A DNA stretch of 60,000 bases from Lineus longissimus (Eukaryota; Nemertea; Pilidiophora; Heteronemertea; Lineidae): assembly GCF_910592395.1 (NCBI RefSeq), contig NC_088319.1, forward strand, positions 8,744,001 through 8,804,000, written 5' to 3'. Below are positions 22,083-32,802 of this stretch, in pieces. The notes under the pieces were generated by a model. That model was not told the DNA's origin and did no database searches. It saw only the letters and a list, made by a program, of their open reading frames with translations. How positions within the stretch are numbered: the stretch's first letter is position 1; each line of letters opens with the position of its first letter. Both the position numbers and the translations under genes were made by a program.

Positions 22083-23785
22083 TGGCTCACCGTAGGGGAG
22101 TCTATACAATACCGCAGTGTCCGTCGTCGTCGTCGTATCCTGTTTCAAAAACAGTGGCACGTTTCTTAACCGCTAAGCCTATGAACTTGTAACTTTGTAC
22201 ACAGGACTCCCTTGGTCAGATGACCTGTGACACTAAATTTCGGTCCGATCTGATTCTTAATTTGGCCACCAAGGGGCCGAATGTAGATATCTAAAAAGGG
22301 TGATATCTCGCTTATTAATGACTTGTTTGGAATGAAATTTTTGTGATAGGTACTCATAGCAAGGATACATCATATATCATACGGGTTTTTAATTTGACCT
22401 ATTTTTCAAGGTCACAGAGGTCAAATGGCGTAAATTGGCTGTTTCAGTGTAACTATGGCACGTTTTTCAACCTCCACAGCTATGAACTTGAAACTTAGTA
22501 CATATAACCCCCTATACCAGATAACCTCTGGTGCTAAATTTCGGTCTGATCTGATTCTCAAATTGGCCACCAGGGGGCCGAATGTGGATACCTAAAAAGT
22601 GTGATAATTCGCTTATCAATAACTTGTTTTCAATAAAACTTTCATGGTGGGTACTCATAGCAAGGATACATCATATATTGTACGGGTTTTTAATTTGACC
22701 TACTTTTCAAGGTTGCAGAGGTCAAATGGCATAAATTGGCTGTTTCAGTGTAACTATGGCACGTTTCTCAACCGCCACAGCTATGAACTTGAAACTTGGT
22801 ACATATAACCCCCTATATCAGATAACCTTTTGTGCTGAATATCGGTCCGATCTGATTCTCAATTTGGCCACCAGGGGGTCGAATGTGGATATCTAAAAAG
22901 TCTCGCTTAAGTATCTCGCTTATTGATGACTTGTTTTCGATAAAACTTTTGTGGTAGGTACTCATAGCAAGGATACATCACATGTCTTACGGGTTTTCAA
23001 TTTGACCTACCTTTCAAGGTCACAGAGGTCATATGGCGTAGATTGGCCGTTAGAGTGTAAACTATGGCACGTTTCTTAACCAGTAAAGCTATGAACTTGA
23101 AACTTGGTGCATATAACCCCCTACATCAGATAACCTTTGATGCCGAATTTTGGCCTGATCTGATTCTTTATTCGGCCACCAGGGGGCCATAATGGAAAAA
23201 GGAAGAAGTGCAATATCTTGCTTATTTGAGTGAATTGTTTTCGATAAAATTTTTATGGCAGGGACTTCTAGCAAGGATACACCACATGTCCTATGATTTT
23301 TGGATTTGACCTCCTTTTCTTGGTCACAGAAGTCAAATGGCGTAAATTGGCCATTAGAGTGTAACTATGGCACGTTTCTTAACTGCTGAAGCTATGAACT
23401 TGAAAGTTGGTACATGTAACCCCCTACATCAGATAATCTCTGACACCGAATTTTGGCCTGATCAGATTCTTGATTTGGCCACCAGGGGGGTCAAAACTGA
23501 AAAAGTAGGACGTGCAATATCTCGCTTATTGATGACTTTTTTTTGATGAATTTTTTATTGCAGGGACTCTTAGCAATCACACGATATTGATCTTGTTGAT
23601 GTCATAGACAATTATTGGTTGGATCATAAACTTATATATACTGCCCTGTCTTATTACTTGACATCAATACACATCTAAAAGTCTTCATGCCAGATTGTGT
23701 TCACCATATTCACCTCTAAACTAAGCATGATCCTGCCTACTAAAAGATGTATACGGTGAGCACAATGGCCCCTGGCCGTTTCATT
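22083..23785 (+). mobile_element. GCTCACC repeat element, copy 4 (longest, five units)
   Basis: Begins TGGCTCACCGTAGGGGAGTCTATACAATACCGCAGTG with GTCGTCGTC, ends ACGGTGAGCACAATGGCCCCTGGCCGTTTCATTC. It contains about five tandem ~305-bp units; the AAGGTCACAGAGGTCAAATGGCGTAAATTGGC block recurs near 22409, 22713, 23018 and 23321 with changes. Shows that unit number varies between copies, by expansion or unequal exchange. Confidence 0.75.
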
Positions 23786-24068
23786 CAAACAAAAAAGTAG
23801 CGCCTTATAGGCCAAAAGATATGCTAATCCACAAACTTACTATGGCTAATTTAGATTTTTCCTCTGCACAAATGAAGCCTGTCTGTGCTTCACAAAATAG
23901 GCTCTAAAGCAAAAACCACTAAACCAAATCAGGCGATCTTGGTATCATGAAAATTGGTTCACATGACCCCCCCTACGTCAGATATCCTCTGACGTCGAAT
24001 TTCAGTCTAAGGGCCATTTCTTAGTACTTGTTTTGTGTCGGACTGGACATTTTCAGGGTTTTTCCTTT

Positions 24069-24270
24069 TTAGCTCACCTCTGGGGAGCTTATACGACACC
24101 GTGGCGTCCGTCGTCATCGTCGTCCGTTAGCGGAGCACGTTTCGTCACCGCTAGGGCTAGATGGCTAAAACTTGGTGTGATGGTAACTGGGCAATATGCC
24201 CCGCCGTAGTTTTCTTTTTCGCGATATGACCAACTTTCTGGCCTCCAGGCGGTCATCTTGGTAATTAGTT
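24069..24270 (+). mobile_element. GCTCACC repeat element, copy 5 (left part, interrupted)
   Basis: Starts AGCTCACCTCTGGGGAGCTTATACGACACCGTGGCGTCC and carries one partial unit. A young element inserted into it at about 24271. The sequence after that insert (25429-25866) looks like its continuation, and a third piece follows the Harbinger-like insert at 27708. Confidence 0.55.
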
Positions 24271-24324
24271 TTTAGCTCACCTCTTAGCAGAGGTGAGCTT
24301 ATCCCATACCGTGGCGTCCGTCGT

Positions 24325-24380
<56 letters not shown>

Positions 24381-25428
24381 CGTCGTCGTCCGTCGTCCGT
24401 TAGCAGGGCACGTTTCGTAACTGTTAGAGCTATTGAGTTGAAACTTGGTACACATGTACCCTTATGTAATGACACCTTGGAGACCAAGTTTCGGTCCGAT
24501 TCGTTTCATGGTTTGGCCACCAGGGGGCCAAACGTTAAAAGTGAAAATATGCAATATCTCCCTTAATAGTAGTTGGGAAATTTTGAAAAAAATATGGTAG
24601 GTACTTCTAGCAAAGGTGCATCATATATCCTCCGGGTTTTTGATTTGACCTCCTTTTCAAGGTCACAGAGGTCAAATGGTGTGAATTGGCCGTTAGGATG
24701 TAACGATGGCACGTTTCTAAACTGCAAGGGCTATTGATACCAAATTTGGTACACATTTACCCCTTAGTCAGGTGATCTCAGGGACTGAAGTTTGGTCCAA
24801 TATGATTCACCACTTGACCACCAGGGGGAAAAATCCAAAAACCTTAAAAATGTGTTTATTCCTTAACTTCTTGCCCGATTGCCACCAATTTGATATCATG
24901 GGTACATCTAACCACCATACAGTATATGTCACACAGGTTTTTAATTTGACCTTCGTGTCAAGGTCACAGAGGTCAAATGGCGTAAATTCGCCGTCAGGCC
25001 GTGACTATGGCACGTTTCTTAACTGCAATGACTATTGATCACAAATTAAGTACACATGTACCCCTTGGTCAGGTGATCTCAGGTACCGAAGTTTGGTGCG
25101 ATCTGATTTGCCGTTTGGCCTCCAGGGAGGGGGCCAAATCCTAAATTCTTCAAAATGCCATTATTCCTAGTAATGACTTGCCCGATTGGCACCAATTTTA
25201 TATCATAGGTACATCTAATTCTAACAACCATTCAATGTGTCACCCGGGTCTTCTTTGATTTGACCTACTTTTCAAGGTCACAGAGGTCGAATGTATTGTA
25301 AATTGGCCATTTTGGGGAAATTGTAATTGCTTGGACCTACATCAAACCTAACACTACATGACACAATACCATGCTCTTTATCCATCTTTCCTCCACATGA
25401 GGTGAGCACAATGGCCCTGGCCATTTCA
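24271..25428 (+). mobile_element. GCTCACC repeat element, copy 6 (young subfamily, nested)
   Basis: Nearly identical to the copies at 15823 and 35631: same opening hairpin, three units and closing AATGGCCCTGGCCATTTCA. It differs mainly by a long GTC microsatellite at about 24319-24390, several times longer than in its sisters. AGGTCAcagAGGTCA lies near 24659 and 24961, with the AGGTCG variant near 25277. Confidence 0.8.
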
Positions 25429-26638
25429 TTTGCCTTTTTGAAGCTAATGGTTGTACGTAGAGTGACAAAATTTGATGGTGGGTGTATCTAATAAGGTTAA
25501 ATGACATATCACCCGGGTTTTTGATTTGACCTACTTTTCAAGGTCACAGAGGTCAAAGTTCACTAAATCACCGATAGGTGGCACGTTTCGTTTCTATTTG
25601 AGGGAGAAGGTTCTAAACTTGTGAGGACATATATCTAGGGACCCTCTATTCTACCCCAAAAATTTGTCAGGCCAATACTCATTCCCACCAAATCCATCAG
25701 GGGCCAGCAAGGTGGGAGGGGCGGGGTTACATGCTTCTTATCTCAGAATATCAGGGCTAGGTGGAGGGACTAGAGATTGGTACTTCCATAGTGCATGTAT
25801 TTACACCTCCCGTGGCACGTTTCTTAACCGCTAGAGCTATCAACTTTAAACTCTGTACACATGACCAGGGCCCATATTTATCAAGCAGCTTAAGTTAGGA
25901 ATGCCTAAGCTCTAAGTACCATACTTAGGTTGGAATTCATAACTGGACTTAAGTACCTACATAGCTAAGTAGTATACTCAAATTTAGGTATGGTGCCTAG
26001 ATGTGTCCAAATATCAATTCCAAGGGTGTATGTCACATTTCACAGGCTTTTTATGTACAGTCCTTCAAAAAAGTAAATGGACACACAAAAATCAAATTTT
26101 CTTGAAAACGGCTGGTGATAAATCGATGCGGTTTGCTGCATTTGATAGGGCATTTAGTTGTGCATCATGGTATCTACCACATAAAAATTAGCCATTTTAT
26201 CTAATACCGACTTTTATTGATTTACAAAAGGCCCCAAAATCAACTTTTTCGTTTCCGATTTTTTTCGTACTTTTTCTTGATAGGATGAATCACCATGATG
26301 AAAAACCCACGTCCCCATCAAGGTGATGAAAATATCTTGTGTTAATTGGTGGGAAAACAGCATTTTATGTCAAAATTTTGCACCTTGTTTATTGACTTTG
26401 GAATTACTTTGGAGAAACCCCCTGGTGATCTTCACCACCAAGCCTATTGAATTCGAACATGCTAGTGTATTGAACCCGGTCACACGCTACAAAATTTTGA
26501 ATTCAGTTTTTGTGAATAGGCCCGATGAGCATGTTGAATGTCAGCAATTTCAATATAAATGGGATGTTCATTTCCTCTTGACATGCAAACTAACGTTTTC
26601 TTGGAGTGGGTTTTGAATGGGGGTGGAAATGTTGTTAA

Positions 26639-26766
26639 CATTAGTGAGGTTTCGCAACCACCCGTTTAGGCCCTACGACGACGTTTATCTATTGTGTGAG
26701 TTTACCCGAACAATAGATAAACGTCGTCGTAGGGCCTAACCGGGCGGTTGTGAATACTCTCTAATG
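26639..26766. mobile_element. 128-bp hairpin element, 57-bp arms
   Basis: Positions 26639-26695 and 26710-26766 are inverted copies separated by a 14-base loop. The inner ~30 bases (TTAGGCCCTACGACGACGTT through ATCTATTGT) pair perfectly; the outer parts have a few mismatches. Outer ends are CATTAG and CTAATG. The structure is that of a foldback MITE or a cruciform-forming hairpin. Confidence 0.85.
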
Positions 26767-27174
26767 ATGTATTGTAAACGCGAGGGTAAAGTAATATTGG
26801 TGAACCCATTGTCAAGCTGCCAAATCCAGGCCTGGGAGAGCTATTCATAGGCATATTAAACAAGGCCATTGAAATGGTGACATGATTCCTGTTGTCTGGG
26901 CCAGGTGAATAATATCAAGGGGGCATCTCCGCAGTAGAAGACCGGGTAACAAAACCCTTTTGCACAAATGGGTTAATAAGTTGCAGATTCAAGTGAAAAC
27001 TGTGGAATTTCTTACTGTGGATTGGGGATGGTTCTAGGTCGAGCGCCTCAATGACCACGATGATGAACTGTGTAATATTACGATTCCGAGTTCATCTTGG
27101 GTAAGGCTTTGGTGATAGGCCTATACTAACTGTGCATGGGCCGGTATCCACTAGTTTAGAGCAGTATAGACGCA

Positions 27175-27360
27175 ATGGATAAGTCGACAAGAAAACCAAA
27201 CTTTACAGAGGCTGAAAAGCTGAGATTAATGGAAGAATATGAAAAGGAATTTGATTTGATTGTATCCAAATTTGGGCCGAACGTCACATCTCAGAAAAAG
27301 CACCAAGCATGGGTTCGAATCACAGAGGCAATGAACGCACGGGCTAAAATAGTACCATAA
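27175..27360 (+). CDS. Myb/SANT-like DNA-binding protein, short
   Basis: A 61-codon frame starting ATGGATAAGTCG. It reads RKPNFTEAEKLRLMEEYEKE, then FDLIVSKFGPNVTSQKKHQA, then WVRITEAMNA. Tryptophan and hydrophobic spacing and the F(T/S)xxExxxLxxxYxxxxxxI pattern are those of the Myb/SANT-like domain of Harbinger-associated proteins and related regulators. Such proteins bind transposon ends and bring in the transposase. Only the DNA-binding domain is present; the usual C-terminal part is missing or on another exon. It sits inside the terminal-repeat remnant at 25867-27707. Confidence 0.55.
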   Translation: MDKSTRKPNFTEAEKLRLMEEYEKEFDLIVSKFGPNVTSQKKHQAWVRITEAMNARAKIVP

Positions 27361-27707
27361 TCAAACCGATATCTTTGATAAAGTTCAAGATTCCAATGGA
27401 TGCACTATGTCCCGAAATACACTTTCCCGCCTCATAGCGCGCCGCCGATTTATGTCCATTTGCGCCAACAGCATTAACGCAGCCATCTCGAAGTAGCTTC
27501 CTTTACGAAATTATTAGAATTTATGTTCTAAAAGCCAACGCACTTAGACTTAGGACACACCGACAGGTGTCTTAGATTTAGGGGTGGATTTGAGTACCAT
27601 ACTTAAGGTAAGTAGCTTGGAGAATTCCACTTAGGTATAGTACTCAACTTGGGTATTTTATTAGGTACCATACTTTGACTTAAGTAGCTTGATGAATAGC
27701 TTGATGA

Positions 27708-27900
27708 ATGACCTCTGACAGTCAATTTCGATCCGATTTGAATCTTGACTTGGCTACCAGGGGATCAGAAGTGGAAACCTAAAAAGTGTGATATCTCTCT
27801 AATATGAGCAACTCGTTTTCGATGAAATTCGGATTTCGATGAACTTGAAATTTGGTACACATGACTCCCTATCGCATGTAACCTCTGACATCGGGCACCT
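27708..27900 (+). repeat. GCTCACC repeat element, copy 5 (right piece)
   Basis: Resumes at TGACCTCTGACAGTCAATTTCGATCCGATTTGAATCTTGACTTGGC directly after the Harbinger-like insert and fades out near 27900. Confidence 0.5.
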
Positions 27901-28085
27901 AAAATGGCAAGAAGGCGCCAATAATACACGCAGCTTGCAAAAAAACTATTTATTTCGCACGCCTTCAACTTTCATCACTTGACCACTCGAGTACGATGGC
28001 GGAGAGCAAAGCCAAAATAGACTCGCCAAAATAAATCGGTGTTTGTTGTCTTTTGACATGCAACTGCCCAATTCCATCTCTCATT

Positions 28086-28262
28086 GGCTCACCGTAGGGG
28101 AGTCTATACAACACCGCTGTGTCCGTCGTCCGTCATCGTTGTCGTCTGTATCCTGTTTCAAAAGCAGTAGCACGAGCTATGAACTTGAAACTTTGTACAC
28201 AGAACCCCCCAGGTCAGGTGACCTTTGACAATGAATTTCAGTCCAATCTGTTTCTCGACGTC
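28086..28262 (+). repeat. GCTCACC repeat element, copy 7 (truncated)
   Basis: Left end GGCTCACCGTAGGGGAGTCTATACAACACCGCTGTG, a GTCGTC tract and part of one unit to TCTCGACGTCGCC, then unrelated sequence. Right end missing. Confidence 0.65.
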
Positions 28263-28461
28263 GCCGTAACGTCATTTGCCTCACATTAAATTCAGTCGTC
28301 GCCGAGTCAGGAGCTCCTGACTGAATGCAATGCATAAAATGCAATGGGTTGTGGACAGCGCGGCCAATGTTTGGTCTGTCACAGTGACAAGGATTTTGGT
28401 TACAATTCCATTCTCCGAAGTTAACATCAATACTGTTGTCGGGTCCATGATACAAATATCA

Positions 28462-28535
28462 TCATATGAGCAGAGCCCTATCAGTCCCTTGTATCACGGC
28501 CTCGAACCTGGACTGATACGGTTCTGCTCATATGA
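28462..28535. repeat. Inverted repeat, 26-bp arms
   Basis: TCATATGAGCAGAGCCCTATCAGTCC (28462-28487) pairs with 28510-28535 with two or three mismatches, leaving a 22-base loop. Function unknown; lies about 300 bases before an NDUFB5 exon. Confidence 0.6.
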
Positions 28536-28827
28536 TAACACCTAATGATATCTTAATAAATTGTGGGTGGAAATGGAAAATAATAAAAATAATCATTGGG
28601 GATGAACCACAAGAGCTTTGACTTGAAAAACAGGCAAAAATTTGTCATTGAATCTACGCTATTACACTCCCTCTGGAATGATGTGACCCTTGATATTTAA
28701 TGGACGTTTTCGTAGAGGTTTGTTTGGGCACTGATCAGTCTTCTTCCTCATCATCATCCTAATACACTAAGTGCAGTCTTCAAATTTACTGATAAGTCAA
28801 TTTTTAGTTAAAACTTTGTATTTTCAG

Positions 28828-28934
28828 CACCCTATTGAACGTTGGTTTGCACGATATTGTTATGAGGATATGGAACTAAGCTACGAGAGGTTGATGCATA
28901 AAATAAATTATGAAGACCAAAAAAGAAAGGGAAG
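28828..28934 (+). CDS. NDUFB5: NDUFB5 exon with the HPIERW block
   Basis: Acceptor TTTTCAG ends at 28827; donor GTATGT starts at 28935. The frame reads HPIERWFARYCYEDMEL, then a charged stretch ending NYEDQKRKGR. It matches the HPISRW(I)AR motif and following amphipathic helix of NDUFB5. It ends in phase 2 (AG), completed by the A that starts the last exon. Confidence 0.95.
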
Positions 28935-28974
28935 GTATGTACATCCATCCTAGCACTTCCAGGGAATGGCACTA

Positions 28975-29265
28975 ATTAACGGAATTGCTGTAAAGGTCCC
29001 GACTGCATCTATCTACTGGACTGGTTTGTCACAACATGTCACAGGACTTGATGTGAAGATCAAGACTGCATTGACTGGTTGCACCTATGTTGAGACCATA
29101 CATGGACTGTACTAATTTGTCTGAACTTCAATGGATAAGATGTTGGTCCAGACTGCATTTATTGGTTGTCTACTGAGTTGTGCCCATGCATCTTCATGCA
29201 TCTACTGGGTTGTCACAGTCCAAAGAACCATCGGAACTAGATGTGTAAGATGTATATGGTCTCAA
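28975..29265 (+). repeat. Satellite-like units (GGTCCAGACTGCATTTATTGG family)
   Basis: Degenerate units like those at 10601-11720: GGTCCCGACTGCATC, CTACTGGACTGGTTTGTCACAAC, GGTCCAGACTGCATTTATTGGTTGTCTACTGAGTTGTG. No coding potential seen. Confidence 0.55.
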
Positions 29266-29499
29266 CCTTCAGCTGGTTATGTGTGCAACCACATTAGTGG
29301 AGCTCCCACTGAGGCAGATAGGCCTCTTGTTTAATGTTAACTGTTGTTGGAAAACTGTTTTCATAATGATCCAAAATCCCGCCCCATTGATGCGATCCAG
29401 AGGGGATAAAGGTGCATTGATTATTTTGAGACAATAGATTTACATAATAAGTAATAAAGTATTTTGGTGTTGAAAATCAAATCATTTTGTTGTGTTTTT

Positions 29500-31850
29500 G
29501 TTGACGTGACGAACAGCATCTCGACATCGGTCGTGCTGATCATTTTATACGGCAGTCGCTGTTCTTGGTCAACAGCGTGTTCTACAATTTTGTGTTCTCG
29601 TTCTCCGGCTTATTAACTGGAAATTGATGGTAAGTACTCACTCTAATATAAATGAACTGTACATTATGATTGTATGTGAAACGTTCTTCCTTGGCAGCAT
29701 GTCATTGAGCAGGTGTGATAATGCATATTGGCCTAGGCTAGGATATGCGTCGCAGTCGGTACACACTGCTCCCATCAATTATGCCTGCCGTGAGATCAGA
29801 GGGTAGGATACTGCTATTTAGTAAGATAGTGCCCTTAGTATGGGGTGCAGCGCCTGTAGGTTTGGGGAATAATGTAGTAAGAATTGGAAGAAGAATTCAT
29901 TCAGTTAAATTTCCTTCCTCAATTTTGATTGGTGCTCTCGGCACTAGCTTCTGTTTGTAAACATCTCCTAAACACCTCTGGGGGTGTTTGTTAACGCAAG
30001 GGGGACATATTTCAGCCCTGTAGACAGGTGAAATGATTTGTTGTGGGGGTGAATTATCCTGAGTCCCTTCTTCACTTGCACTCTCTAACTCCAAATTTTC
30101 TCCTTGTGCCTTTCCACCTCATTGTGATGTTCATTTCAGTTCACTTCCTCATTGTCGGAATTGTAGAATTAAAAAAAGGCTTTGATAGTTCCAGAATACC
30201 CACTCGCTGAGTAATTGGAGCTTTTTACAAATGCCAACATTGATTAATTGATTGATTGATGGATTCCTTCTGTTCATCAGTTAGGACTAGGGTAACAATA
30301 CTCTCCCCCTCTGCCATTGCTATTCACAGTGATACTACTATACATACTGAGATTTGGTACAGGCCTGCAAATATTCCCTCCGCCATAGCTAGAGTCCCCT
30401 GATGGGGGACGAAGTACCTCGATCCATTTGTCAAGAATTGCACCTTTGTAATCATATTCCTTTTTCACACAGCAGGTTTTCCAACTTGCCTGCTTGGTGC
30501 CTTGGCATCATACAAATAATCCACAGAGGTGTAGTCTCAGCCAAGACCACTTTCATTCCAATCTAGAAGAGTCAAATTGGTCCTTAGCAGGTTTTTTTCT
30601 TTCACCAAATGCTATCTTTTTATTATGGAATTGTAACAATTCATTGTTGAATGATATAATGCGTGTCCATTGCACCTGCATAATTCTGTGGCCTCCTAAA
30701 CAAGTCCAATTTCTGCAGGAATTGTGATAAAAGCCTTTTGCTTTAGGGTCTGCTATCTGAACTTTGCTTGGTTGGTAATGTTCATCCTTGCACCTGGACT
30801 CCTGGCTGCACCCTGTATGGTTACCATTATAGTTTTGACAAATTGATTGTTGGGTCTGTGACTACATGAATATATGAGCAGTTTTTGCAGTGAAATGTCT
30901 CATCTTACAAAAAAGGAGGATTTGTAAGCACTCTCTTTGCATAAATCTACAAAATACATTGTATAGTGTAAAACAAGCTTCATTCTAAACAATGCATTCT
31001 GTGTCGCCCCAGGTAGAGATTAATTGCTAGTTTATATACTATGCTTTATATGTATATCATTGTTTAGTGTAGCTAGGACTACTCTGACTGGAAGCATGGT
31101 TGATTTTTGAAAACAGTGACTTCGATGAACAGAAATTTTACAAAGATTATAAAAGTTGTTTTGTTCTTAGGACGCTTTATGTTTGGGCCAATTTTGTTAG
31201 AACTAAAATAACTTTACAATCTTTGTAAAAATGTTGTTCAGTGGAGGGTGAATGCTGTTGCTTTGCAGGCATTTATAGGAGTTATGGAGGGTATGTATCT
31301 TATTCTGTTTTGACAATGTGCCTCAGTGGTAGTTCGTGAGTGGTTTGATAGAAGCTATTCATTTGTGACCTTTGCAAACAAAATAAGCAAGAAACACCAC
31401 CAATCTCCCCCACATTTTTAAAATAATAAACCTTCCAACAACAAATGAAACTTCATCTCATTTCAGTTCTCCTGCCAAGAAGTAGACTTCAACTACAAAC
31501 AACTCCTTCGAACACCAACACCCTTGCTCGGTGGACTTGTGGATCTCATCTTCATAAATTCCCACGTTCATCAGGAAGTACATGCGACACTCGGACCACC
31601 ATCTTGCCTTCCATGTGTGGTGATAATGGATCATTTTCATGTTGCATGCTTGGAGCTAATCATAAGTTGACGAATACGACATTTCATTTGCAAGTTACAT
31701 AAAACAAAGTTTGATCCTCATGCTGCCTAAAACTGGATAGTAATAATGATATCAATATGAATATTGTAAATAACAGTTATAAATGAGTTGTATGGTCTGT
31801 AAATATTTGAGTGAGCATTTCTGATGAGATAGTAATAAAGAGTATAAGGA
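29500..31850 (+). other. Possible small spliced gene inside the last NDUFB5 intron
   Basis: Three segments with good splice borders: an exon ending ATG|GTAAGT (donor at 29630), a 22-base exon at 31269-31290 (TTTGCAG before, GTATGT after), and a last exon from 31467 (CATTTCAG before). An AATAAA follows at 31834. Joined, they keep one frame of 86 codons to TAA at 31700-31702, starting MAFIGVMEVLLPRS. Skipping the 22-base exon also gives an open frame, in another phase, ending at a TGA near 31673. I recognise no family. It could be a real small or lineage-specific gene, or chance. Confidence 0.25.
30185..30262 (+). repeat. LINE 3' end fragment with ATTG microsatellite tail
   Basis: GAATACCCACTCGCTGAGTAATTGGAGCTTTTTACAAATGCCAACAT followed by (ATTG)n. 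The same sequence, inverted, is the 3' end of the LINE at 970-1640. A severely 5'-truncated insertion. Confidence 0.65.
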
Positions 31851-32311
31851 TATAAGGATCCGTTTTTCTAGTCTTGATTCCAATAGTTGATTCGAGTGAT
31901 TAGCCCCTCATTCTCATGGTCACTACTTATGTAACATCCTCTATTGTAAGTATTCAACCAAAATGACACCAACCTCTACCTATGTCACAAAACCACTTTT
32001 AAAAAGCCATGACGGGGACCACACAACTGTGGTTGCCTTGTTAGATCATTTACTCATATAGAGTGTTATTAGGTTAATTTGGTGACCAGTGTGTGCTTGT
32101 AATTGTGTATTTGTCTGTCAATGTACAATAAGTAATAAATTACTAAAATCACGCCATATCAAATTATGTGCTCGTTCGGTGGGATAAGCCACGCTTCATG
32201 TTAATCTTGTTTTTATGCTTGAATGTAAAGGAGTACGGATTTTGGTTGTCAATGGGAAATACCCATCTGAACTCAATTTATTGCTTATTTTATGTACTTT
32301 AATTGTTACAG

Positions 32312-32462
32312 ATTATTGGAGAGAAAAGTCAAGAATTTAATGTCAGAACGAGGCGACTACAAAGGCTGGTATTATATTCCTGTATCGGACCGTCGAGTTT
32401 GGGTGGACAAGGCCAACACGGAGGACATGCGTGAGAATGAAGCCATCGGTCCAGTTGATTGA
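32312..32462 (+). CDS. NDUFB5: NDUFB5 last coding exon
   Basis: Acceptor TTGTTACAG ends at 32311. The first base completes an Arg codon, then LLERKVKNLMSERGDYKGWY followed by YIPVSDRRVWVDKA and a short acidic tail to TGA at 32460-32462. It corresponds to the RKLM..RGDGPWYYYE..D C-terminus of vertebrate NDUFB5, a little longer here. The 3' UTR follows with an AATAAA at 32784. Confidence 0.95.
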
Positions 32463-32783
32463 TGCTAATTCTGTGCCCAGTTTTAAGACACTGAGCTGTG
32501 TGAAAATTATTATCTGTCAAGAAAGAGGGACTTCAGGCATGTTTGTAATGGAGATGTAGCCTGATCTACTATATTCTGCAAGACAGCCCAATAGGAGGTG
32601 GACCAAATCTAAACAGCTGTCATTTATGACTACATTTTGGGAGCAAAGGTTAAATGCTCTATCTTATCTTGATGAATTAGGTGATAGCATCACATAATTA
32701 TAAAATTCCCACAGAAATAGTTGCTTGTTAACCGGATGTCCAACTTGAATCACAAAAGCAGTTATTTTAGTTCATCAATTCAA

Positions 32784-32789
32784 AATAAA
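32784..32789 (+). promoter_or_regulatory. Candidate polyadenylation signal of NDUFB5
   Basis: Canonical AATAAA about 320 bases after the NDUFB5 stop codon, in AT-rich sequence. It is the first canonical hexamer I see downstream of the stop. Confidence 0.5.
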
Positions 32790-32802
32790 TCAAAGGCCTA
32801 CG

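Larger units (their letters stand above)
25867..27707. mobile_element. Harbinger/PIF-like remnant with terminal inverted repeats
   Basis: Left end GGGCCCATATTTATCAAGCAGCTTAAGTTAGG; right end, reverse-complemented, TATTCATCAAGCTACTTAAGTCAAAGTATGG. Inside are many TTAGGTATGGTACTTAAG-type subterminal blocks at both ends (25890-25995 and 27590-27690). The insert splits a GCTCACC unit at ATGACC, which is present on both sides (25861-25866 and 27708-27713). A small Myb/SANT-like protein at 27175 is the basis of the Harbinger assignment; no transposase frame was recognised. A hairpin MITE is nested at 26639. Confidence 0.55.
5770..32462 (+). other. NDUFB5: NDUFB5 gene (five exons found, first exon missing)
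   Basis: Gene-level entry. Five exons with consensus AG/GT borders join without frame conflict into 168 codons. The product matches complex I subunit NDUFB5 (SGDH) in domain order: matrix-side basic N-terminal part, one transmembrane helix, the EIPDGYEPKGWEYY block, the HPIERWFAR block, a charged helix, and a C-terminal GDYKGWYY block. The protein is an accessory subunit of the mitochondrial NADH:ubiquinone oxidoreductase membrane arm. Phases are 0, 1, 0 and 2 at the four introns seen. Exon 5770 begins with two bases of a split codon, so an upstream exon ending in one base, with Met and the targeting peptide, must exist. Introns are 520 bp, 8.1 kb, 14.2 kb and 3.4 kb, and nearly all the size comes from transposons. 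Confidence 0.93.

Noticed and set aside
24319-24400. Poly-Asp and poly-Thr frames
   Set aside because: Translations of the GTC microsatellite in a non-coding GCTCACC element.
29745-29960. 71-codon frame with a hydrophobic centre in the last NDUFB5 intron
   Set aside because: No splice, promoter or family support; likely chance.
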